DNA of 11,657 bases from Polyangiaceae bacterium. GTDB lineage: Bacteria > Myxococcota > Polyangia > Polyangiales > Polyangiaceae. The DNA is taken from NCBI GenBank assembly GCA_025936205.1, contig JAICTU010000291.1, positions 1-11,657 on the forward strand, in the 5' to 3' direction. The notes under the pieces are model-generated. The model was not told the origin of the DNA. It was given only the letters and a program-made list of their open reading frames with translations, and did not search any database. The translations under genes were made by a program, and so were the position numbers. This document shows positions 5,690 to 11,657 of the stretch, piece after piece; the stretch's first letter is position 1; each line of letters starts with the position of its first letter.

Positions 5690-7791
5690 CCTCTTCTTAC
5701 ACCCAGGCCAGCTCTGCTGAACCTACCACCCTTCCCCCCTCGATGCGGCCGCCTACAAGGCGACCTTAACCGAGGGGAGAAACTGCGGGAGGCGCTGCGC
5801 TGGGCATCCTCACACCCAGCGCAGCTTCTACTGTCACTATATCCCTGAGCGGCCGCGGCTGCCGCATCGCAAACAGCAGCGACCGGCTGGTTCTCGAGGG
5901 GCTCCGACAGGATGCAGAGGCTGTCGACGTAAACCGCCGTGAAATCATCACGGTCGATGCTGCCCTTCTCGAGCACGGACAGGACGGGGTTGAGGAGATC
6001 GAGGTTATCCGCGAGCTCGTCGGCCGTCAGACCCAGGTCACCAGCGGCGTCCTCGATGCGCATGTCCTGGTCAAACCGGAGGAACACGCCCGAGACGGGG
6101 TCGCCGCCCTGGATCGGGAGGTCCGCCAGCTGCAGAGCGCGCTGGTAGAAGCCTTCCGAGTCCTCCTGGACCTGGCGAGCAAACTCTTGCGGGCTCACGT
6201 AGATGCCCTCGAGCTGCTCCACCTCGTCGCGGTCCAGACCGATCTCGCGAGCGTTCGCGAGAGCGATGTCACGGACCTCGTCCACCACCGGGATCAGACC
6301 GCCAGAGTGGCAGTTCGAGCACGACACGCTCGTGATGGCGCGGAAGTTGTTCTGGTTGGTGTCCAGAAGAATGTCCGAGTCCTCGACGATGTTGTCGTTC
6401 GCGTCCGCGATGATGAAGCCCAACAGACCGTTCGGCAGCGTGAAGATGGCTTCGGTGCCGCCGGGGGTGAAGTTGAACGGATCCTCGAAGATGCTCTCGT
6501 TGCCCTGGTTGTCCTCGAAGTCGAAGGACTGCCAGATGGCACCGCTGCGGATCACCAGCTCGTCGCGCTCGACCAGGCGGTCCTGGCGAGAGATACGGGA
6601 CTTGGTGGTACCGGCGCGGATCTGGTCCTTGACGTCCAGCGTGTTCTGGTCGACGTCGACGCCGAGGTCATTCAGCACGAAGTCGCCCAGGGTCTGGTTC
6701 ACATCGACATCGATGATCGCGTAGTAGAGGTTACCGATGATCGCGACGTCCATCATCTGATCCGAGAACTGGATCGGGAAGGCCGTCTGGGAATCGTCCT
6801 TGGCGTCGTCGGCGTCGTCACCCTCGAACTCGACGGCGTAGGGGTTGTTGGCCGCAATGGCTTCCCACACGTCGTTGAAGTTCTGGCCCTCGACGGAGAT
6901 CGCACGGTCCCACTGCAGGTCGCGCAGGTCGATGCGGTACAGCGTCTCGTCCTGGTTGACCGGCACCGGCTCGCGGACGCGGGCGTCGATCGACAGCATG
7001 TTGATCATCTTGGCGAGACCCTGACGATCCTTGTCCAGGGCCTCCGCGCACTGACCCGCCGTGAAGCGGTTGGTGAGCGAGATGTAACGGTAGAACACGC
7101 GGTCATCGGCGTCAGCGCGACGCAGGTCGTCGTTGACTTCCTGGAACAGCTCATCGAAGTCGACCAGCTGGCCCTTGTCCGTGCAGTTGCCACCGGTGGG
7201 GGCAACGTCCGGCCAGAAGCGCGGGTTGTCGATGTAGGAGGACACGATGTTGATGTCCGCATCGGTCACCGCGGGCAGGCCCGAGGAAACTGGCGGCATC
7301 TCACCACGCTCCATGCGCTGGACGACGCGCGACCCGGCGCTGTTCAGCGGAACAATCTTGCCGGTCTCAACGAGCTTGTCGATGTCGTTGATGTAGTTCA
7401 TGCCGGCCTGCGCCGTCTGGGGCGTCAGGTTCGGGCCGTGGCACTGACCGCAGTTCGCGGCGAGCACGTTCTCGGCAGCGGCACGGGCCAGCTTGGCCTC
7501 GTCGCTCTCGTTCGGGTCGTTGTTGCGGGAGGGCGGGGTCTGGGCGTTGGCGTTGTTGTTGTTGCCCTGGGCGGCGGCAGGCGGCGTGCAGCCCGCGAGC
7601 AGCGGGTTGTCAGCGCAGGTCTCGTCCTTGGGAGCGATGTCGGTCGTCGCCGGCACGTCAGGGGCGGTCGAGTCGCGGTCCGTAGTGCCGGTGCCGCCCT
7701 TGTCGTCGCTGCCGCAAGCGAGAGCCAGCAGAGCGGCGCTAAAGCCGATGCTGAATGCTCTGAAATTCACGAGCTTGATTTGGTTCTTCAC
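5668..7791 (-). CDS. Dihaem c-type cytochrome lipoprotein with probable read-through C-terminal tail
   Basis: 707 aa as an open frame. The N-terminus is a lipoprotein signal with lipobox LALAC (C26), followed by a Gly/Thr/Asp- and Asn-rich flexible stretch. A cytochrome c domain follows, with haem site CGQCH (114-118) and probable axial Met M155 in GEMPP. The central part contains RVFYRYISLTNRF (about 231-243) and LYRIDLRDLQWD (about 284-295), resembling large cytochrome-domain proteins of Planctomycetes and myxobacteria. A second haem site, CSNCH, is at 491-495. The mature protein is strongly Asp-rich. A role in periplasmic or outer-membrane electron transfer is inferred; the partner is unknown. 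The GTG start has GGAGG 5 nt upstream. From about residue 649 to the stop (5847-5668) the sequence turns Arg/Ser/Gly-rich with many AGA/AGG codons and runs through a strong hairpin. The native end is probably near 5830-5850, with the reading frame altered there by an indel or a lost stop. Confidence 0.85.
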   Translation of the reverse strand: MKNQIKLVNFRAFSIGFSAALLALACGSDDKGGTGTTDRDSTAPDVPATTDIAPKDETCADNPLLAGCTPPAAAQGNNNNANAQTPPSRNNDPNESDEAKLARAAAENVLAANCGQCHGPNLTPQTAQAGMNYINDIDKLVETGKIVPLNSAGSRVVQRMERGEMPPVSSGLPAVTDADINIVSSYIDNPRFWPDVAPTGGNCTDKGQLVDFDELFQEVNDDLRRADADDRVFYRYISLTNRFTAGQCAEALDKDRQGLAKMINMLSIDARVREPVPVNQDETLYRIDLRDLQWDRAISVEGQNFNDVWEAIAANNPYAVEFEGDDADDAKDDSQTAFPIQFSDQMMDVAIIGNLYYAIIDVDVNQTLGDFVLNDLGVDVDQNTLDVKDQIRAGTTKSRISRQDRLVERDELVIRSGAIWQSFDFEDNQGNESIFEDPFNFTPGGTEAIFTLPNGLLGFIIADANDNIVEDSDILLDTNQNNFRAITSVSCSNCHSGGLIPVVDEVRDIALANAREIGLDRDEVEQLEGIYVSPQEFARQVQEDSEGFYQRALQLADLPIQGGDPVSGVFLRFDQDMRIEDAAGDLGLTADELADNLDLLNPVLSVLEKGSIDRDDFTAVYVDSLCILSEPLENQPVAAVCDAAAAAAQGYSDSRSCAGCEDAQRSASRSFSPRLRSPCRRPHRGGKGGRFSRAGLGVRRGWTRSRI
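5794..5825 (-). terminator. 11-bp perfect hairpin inside the cytochrome ORF tail (probable original terminator)
   Basis: GCTGCGCTGGG (5794-5804) and CCCAGCGCAGC (5815-5825) form a perfect 11-bp GC-rich stem with a 10-nt loop. On the minus strand it is followed by GCCTCCCGCAGTTTCTCC, with only a short T-run. It lies just after the point where the cytochrome ORF changes character, and just past stops in one other minus frame (TAG at 5837-5839 and TGA at 5834-5836). It is therefore best read as a terminator or mRNA 3' stabiliser of that gene rather than as coding sequence. Confidence 0.5.
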
Positions 7792-7796
7792 AGAGT

Positions 7797-7801
7797 CCTC
7801 C
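7797..7801 (-). promoter_or_regulatory. Ribosome binding site GGAGG of the cytochrome gene
   Basis: GGAGG on the minus strand ends 5 nt before the GTG at 7791 and supports that start. The upstream ATG at 7820-7818 is out of frame with the gene. Confidence 0.65.
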
Positions 7802-7816
7802 AGGTCCTGATTCTGC

Positions 7817-7856
7817 GCATATTTTAGATATGCTTACTGGGAATGAGGCGCCCAGT
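7817..7856 (-). promoter_or_regulatory. Candidate promoter/leader region of the cytochrome gene with two short inverted repeats
   Basis: On the minus strand, TAAAAT (7826-7821) resembles a -10 box about 30 bp before the GTG start, but no good -35 is seen at the usual distance. It lies in the loop and arm of an inverted repeat, GCATAT (7817-7822) with ATATGC (7828-7833). A second inverted repeat, ACTGGG (7836-7841) with CCCAGT (7851-7856) around a 9-nt loop, lies just upstream. The pair could be operator sites or leader structure; this is a guess from symmetry alone. Confidence 0.3.
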
Positions 7857-7962
7857 TTTGGAGTTAGAAAGCTGACCCGAGGTTGAGGTCAGATTCCTAA
7901 CCGAGGTTGCCAAGGCACCGCTCAGTTCGAACTCAGATGAATTCGATCCCTTGCGGGGCCCT

Positions 7963-8058
7963 AACTAGCACGCCTCAACTAGCACGCCTAATGGGCATTA
8001 CCTTGATGGCACTGCCCTCATTGGCGTTGCCCTAATGGCACTGAGTGTGATGGCGATC
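7963..8058 (+). repeat. Degenerate 14-15 bp tandem repeat array
   Basis: Two near-identical 14-bp units, AACTAGCACGCCTC and AACTAGCACGCCTA-like (7963-7990), are followed directly by diverged units that each start with AT(T)GG: at 7991, 8006, 8020, 8035 and 8050, with core ATGGCACTGCCCT. Spacing is 14-15 bp throughout. The units are too short and ungapped for CRISPR. Possible origins are replication slippage or a row of protein-binding sites. Confidence 0.55.
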
Positions 8059-8625
8059 TCCGCCACCGAGGGAGGAGTGTAGGAGGACGTCCGGATCTAG
8101 TCAGCCAAAATCGTGTGTCTGAGAAGACTTACGCCCACCTGCAAGAATTCTGACGAAGCCGTATTTGGCTGGATTTGAATCCATGGACAGAATTGCGGGG
8201 CGTTGGACTTCAGTGCCACGACACTCGAGTTTGTTGCACGCTGCTCCGGCGCAGCTCTCCTGAAGCGCGCGGCAGCGAGCGTACTGGCTCCGGTCGAAGA
8301 TGGAAAGGACGAACAGGCGCGATCCACCAGCACACTGTCGTTTCATCGTGAGAGTGTCATTGATCCGTTCACAAGCGAATCATTCACCCGTACGCGAATG
8401 AGGAGCGCGGCGACCCATACTGTATAGATCTCCGTTCACTCGCTCCGATGAGACCCGAGTGGGCGGGACGCTTCTCGCTCGCGCAGGGACGCGCAGTGGC
8501 GGTCGCGGCAGTGGGCCCTCCTGGAGAGGCTCAATGCGGCATGGGTGTCGAGCCACCACTGACCACTTCGTCAGATTTCTTTTGAATTTCCGGCTAGTGT
8601 GCAACTTGAAAATCTAGGCACAATA

Positions 8626-8644
8626 TTAACACCATTTAACACCA
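8626..8644 (+). repeat. Direct repeat TTAACACCA, two copies one helical turn apart
   Basis: TTAACACCA occurs at 8626-8634 and again at 8636-8644, a 10-bp period, in an AT-rich block about 60 bp before the sigma factor ATG. Same-face spacing is typical of binding sites for a direct-repeat regulator. A -35-like TTGAAA lies at 8605-8610, but no matching -10 is clear. Confidence 0.4.
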
Positions 8645-8698
8645 GGCTCATGCGCTCGCCTTGCAGCGCCATTCGGCGGGGGCGTACCCTCGGGCTAC

Positions 8699-9535
8699 AT
8701 GGGCGAGCTGCGAAGATCCATCGGGGCGAGCGCTGCTGAGGATCCGGAGTCCGAGCGCCCCACGGACCCCGCTGCTCTCGCTCCGGAGCGCGGACGTGCG
8801 GATTCCGAGTCGCGCGTGGTCGTGCGCGATCTGCTGGAGCGCGGTCGGCTCGGGCGCGATCGGCGCGCTGTCGCAGGGAATGCAGTGCCGACGGACACCG
8901 GAGCGTCGAGTGTCTCGGGCCGGCCTCCGGCTTCGCTCACGGAAGAAGAGCTCCGCTCGGGCGTATTCCCCGAGCCCATCCCGGGCAGCGTGCGTCTGGA
9001 CGGCTCGGTCGAGCCCCCGCTGCCGCCGAGTCCCGAGTCGTTCCTGGAGCTGTTCCACGAATACGAGCGCTATGTGGCGAGCATCGGCACGCGCATCCTC
9101 GGCCACAACAACGGCGTGGACGACCTGGTGCAGGAAGTCTTTCTGGTGATTTACCAGGAGTTCCACAAGCTGCGTGGGCTCTCGTCGACCAAGGCCTGGC
9201 TCGCGACCATCGCGACGCGCCTCGCCTGGCGCCAGCGCGGCAGGCCCTGGCTCTACTCGAAGCTGAGCCTGGCGCAGGTCGAGGAAGTGACGCCCCTGGA
9301 GAGCACCGAGGCGAGCCCTGAGCTGCAAGCCGACCTGGCCGTGCTGCTGGAGCGGCTGCGCTCCATGCCTTCGAGTCTGCGAGAGCCATGGCTGTTGCGC
9401 TTCATCGACGGTGAAACGTTGCCGCGCATCGCCGAGCTCTGCGATTGCTCGCAGTCGACCGTGCAGCGCAGGCTGCGCGAAGCGGGCGAAGTGATGCTTG
9501 GTACGCGCCGCCCCGAGGCGGTGACTGCGGACTGA
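8699..9535 (+). CDS. ECF-like RNA polymerase sigma factor
   Basis: 278 aa from ATG 8699. It directs RNA polymerase to a specific promoter set. Sigma region 2 is at about 113-182: SFLELFHEYERYVASIG, then DDLVQEVFLVIYQEF (the polymerase-binding helix) and KAWLATIATRLAWRQRGR (the -10 recognition part). Region 4 is at about 218-268, with MPSSLREPWLLRFIDGETLPRIAELCDCS and the helix-turn-helix helix STVQRRLREA. Regions 1.2 and 3 are absent, as in ECF sigmas. The first 110 residues are non-conserved, rich in Arg/Glu/Pro, and ATG 8699 has no RBS. GTG 8885 (residue 63) has AGGGAA at a good distance and gives 216 aa, a usual ECF length, so it may be the real start. No anti-sigma gene follows; the next gene is convergent, 22 bp away. 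The trigger and targets are unknown. Confidence 0.88.
   Translation: MGELRRSIGASAAEDPESERPTDPAALAPERGRADSESRVVVRDLLERGRLGRDRRAVAGNAVPTDTGASSVSGRPPASLTEEELRSGVFPEPIPGSVRLDGSVEPPLPPSPESFLELFHEYERYVASIGTRILGHNNGVDDLVQEVFLVIYQEFHKLRGLSSTKAWLATIATRLAWRQRGRPWLYSKLSLAQVEEVTPLESTEASPELQADLAVLLERLRSMPSSLREPWLLRFIDGETLPRIAELCDCSQSTVQRRLREAGEVMLGTRRPEAVTAD
8875..8880 (+). promoter_or_regulatory. Possible ribosome binding site for an internal sigma factor start
   Basis: AGGGAA lies 4 nt before GTG 8885, which is in frame with the sigma factor. The region before ATG 8699 shows only CTCGGGCTAC and no purine-rich site. This favours the shorter 216-aa product but does not prove it. Confidence 0.4.
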
Positions 9536-9557
9536 AGCAGCGCGCTCGAACAGCGTC

Positions 9558-10160
9558 TCAGAGGCTGAAGCCGAGCCCGAGCCCCAGGATCCAGGCGTTC
9601 AGGCTTTGATCCTCGTCACCGACGAACACGACGTTGTAGTTCGCTTCCGCGCTCAGCGAGAGCAAACCCAGGCCAAAGATGAACTCGGCGCCAGGAGCCA
9701 GCGCAAAATCAGATTCGGAAGTGCTGACCCCGCCGAACTCCGCGTGGGTCTGCGCCAGGCCCAGGCCCAGCTGAGGACGCAGCGTGACGGGACCGATGCC
9801 CAGATCGTAACCGACGCGCGCCATCACCTGCAGCGCCGAGATGGACTGCTCCACGTCCACGGCGTTCGTCTCGGATTCGCCAAAGAAGTAGTCGAACGAG
9901 CCACCGAGGTAGAGCGAGGCGGGCAACGTGACCCCGAGGCGCAAGCCAATCCCTCCCCCATACGGGTTCAGGGTCACATCATCGGAGAGCGACCCGTAGA
10001 GACCGCGCGCGCTGCCGGAGAGCGTGACGAGTGGGAGGGCATGAGCGGTGCTCGACGAGCCGAGCACGAACAGCGCTGCAGAGAAGGCCGGCACGAGGGC
10101 CAGCAACGGCAGCACGCCTCGGGGTGCGGGACCACCCCGTAGAAGCTTTCTCGAACGCAA
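9558..10160 (-). CDS. Small outer-membrane beta-barrel protein
   Basis: About 200 aa from TTG 10160. A signal peptide is evident: basic LRSRKLLRGG, a hydrophobic core, and likely cleavage after AHA. The mature part is built of alternating, Gly-rich amphipathic strands (GSARGLYGSL; GGGIGLRLGVTLPASLYLGGSFDYFF; ALQVMARVGYDLG; TLRPQLGLGLAQTHAEF; FALAPGAEFIFGLGLLSLSAEANYNVVF; AWILGLGLGFSL). It ends in an aromatic-rich strand as outer-membrane barrels do. This fits an 8-stranded, OmpA/OmpW-sized barrel; no specific function is recognised. The AAGGAGG at 10170-10176 lies 9 nt before TTG 10160. The longer frame from TTG 10199 would put this RBS inside the gene, so the shorter start is preferred. It converges on the sigma gene with a 22-bp gap and lies 295 bp downstream of the kinase gene on the same strand. 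Confidence 0.83.
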   Translation of the reverse strand: MRSRKLLRGGPAPRGVLPLLALVPAFSAALFVLGSSSTAHALPLVTLSGSARGLYGSLSDDVTLNPYGGGIGLRLGVTLPASLYLGGSFDYFFGESETNAVDVEQSISALQVMARVGYDLGIGPVTLRPQLGLGLAQTHAEFGGVSTSESDFALAPGAEFIFGLGLLSLSAEANYNVVFVGDEDQSLNAWILGLGLGFSL

Positions 10161-10455
10161 AGTCTGCAACCTCCTTGGGTACGGGGGAACGCGCGCCAAC
10201 GAGCGTGCGCTGCAAACTACACGAGGCAGCGCGGAACCGGCAAGGCTGGCTCAGTCCGGATCGCTGAATAGGCCAGTGTGGAAAGGTTTGGTCGACGGGT
10301 CCGGCGTGCTTGTTCCAGCCCGCGACGCGGCGCGTGTTGGGGCAGGCTTGCGCGGACGGCTGCCGGCGTTCGCATGGCCGGAATTGGCACGGCAGCAGCA
10401 GACGAACTTTCTGCCTGTTCCGCCACGGGAGGCGCACCGTCGGGCAGTGGCTGGA
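10161..10455. other. Spacer between the kinase and beta-barrel genes
   Basis: This 295-bp spacer holds the beta-barrel leader with its RBS. On the minus strand there is a weak promoter-like pair, TTGCCG (10243-10238) and TAGTTT (10219-10214), separated by 18 bp. No clear terminator follows the kinase stop. An 80-codon minus frame that overlaps the kinase stop (ATGA) has no recognisable domain and neutral codon use, so it is not called a gene. Confidence 0.4.
10170..10176 (-). promoter_or_regulatory. Strong ribosome binding site AAGGAGG deciding the beta-barrel start
   Basis: AAGGAGG on the minus strand is followed by 9 nt and then TTG at 10160-10158, the first codon of a well-formed signal peptide (LRSRKLLRGG). 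The nearer TTG at 10169 directly abuts the site and is unlikely to be used. Confidence 0.55.
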
Positions 10456-11655
<1,200 letters not shown>

Positions 11656-11657
11656 CC

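Larger units (their letters stand above)
7802..8698. other. Long intergenic region without a convincing gene
   Basis: About 900 bp separate the divergent cytochrome (-) and sigma factor (+) genes, a large gap for so compact a region. The short frames in it have no recognisable domain, no good RBS, and codon use unlike the neighbours. It holds the cytochrome leader, a 10-bp palindrome AGTTCGAACT (7924-7933), a degenerate 14-15 bp repeat array (7963-8058), the palindrome GGACGTCC (8085-8092), an inverted repeat TCATTC/GAATGA (8380-8385, 8396-8401), and an AT-rich block from about 8565 to 8645 that probably contains the sigma gene promoter. An unannotated small RNA cannot be excluded. Confidence 0.6.

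Noticed and set aside
6187..7827. A 546-codon open frame on the plus strand opposite the cytochrome gene
   Set aside because: It is a mirror of the Asp-rich minus-strand gene: GAC/GTC codons give Val/Asp/Arg-rich repetitive protein with no domain. The minus frame has a lipobox, two CxxCH motifs and an RBS.
7963..8058. Tandem repeats considered as a CRISPR array
   Set aside because: Units are 14-15 bp with no spacers and diverge quickly, and no cas genes are near.
8170..8183. TGGATTTGAATCCA, resembling a tRNA T-arm
   Set aside because: No acceptor, D or anticodon stems can be built around it. It is a simple near-palindrome.
8097..8346. Small minus frames in the long intergenic region
   Set aside because: They have no RBS, no domain, and codon use unlike the neighbouring genes.
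8530..8595. Possible small-RNA terminator, a CTGA/TCAG stem followed by TTTCTTTT
   Set aside because: The stem is only 4 bp with an 8-nt loop, so it is too weak to call.

Overview
The window is high-GC DNA with dense coding, GTG and TTG starts next to ATG, several Ser/Thr kinase-like genes, a PEGA protein, and Ala/Pro-rich linkers. This looks like a myxobacterium, most likely of the Sorangium/Polyangium type. That is inferred from gene style; no marker gene is present.

Layout. (1) Positions 2-2466, + strand: the 3' end of a peptide/nickel-type ABC transporter operon, with a partial DppC/OppC permease and two ATPases of the DppD and DppF types, tightly packed or overlapping. (2) Positions 2480-7791, - strand: in transcription order, a dihaem c-type cytochrome lipoprotein, a membrane-anchored pseudokinase with a C-terminal PEGA domain, and a secreted TPR protein with two hydrophobic segments. 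This run converges on the transporter operon. (3) Positions 7802-8698: about 900 bp with no convincing gene, partly AT-rich, holding a degenerate 14-15 bp tandem repeat array and several short inverted and direct repeats. (4) Positions 8699-9535, + strand: an ECF-like sigma factor with an unusually long N-terminus or a mis-set start. (5) Positions 9558-10160, - strand: a small outer-membrane beta-barrel protein converging on the sigma gene. (6) Positions 10456-11655, - strand: a canonical Ser/Thr protein kinase with a C-terminal membrane anchor, its N-terminus cut off by the window edge.

How they fit. The transporter genes form one import machine. The middle cluster may be a cell-envelope unit: an electron-transfer lipoprotein, then a signalling scaffold (a pseudokinase in the cytoplasm with PEGA outside the inner membrane) and a TPR envelope protein. 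Two strong hairpins lie between the cytochrome and pseudokinase genes, so they may be separate transcription units. The catalytically intact kinase at the right edge contrasts with the pseudokinase.

The most notable points are the pseudokinase-TM-PEGA architecture, the apparent read-through tail of the cytochrome ORF over a terminator-like hairpin, a perfect 12-bp hairpin at the 5' end of the pseudokinase ORF, and the repeat array in the long intergenic region. I see no rRNA, tRNA, CRISPR array, IS element or phage gene.
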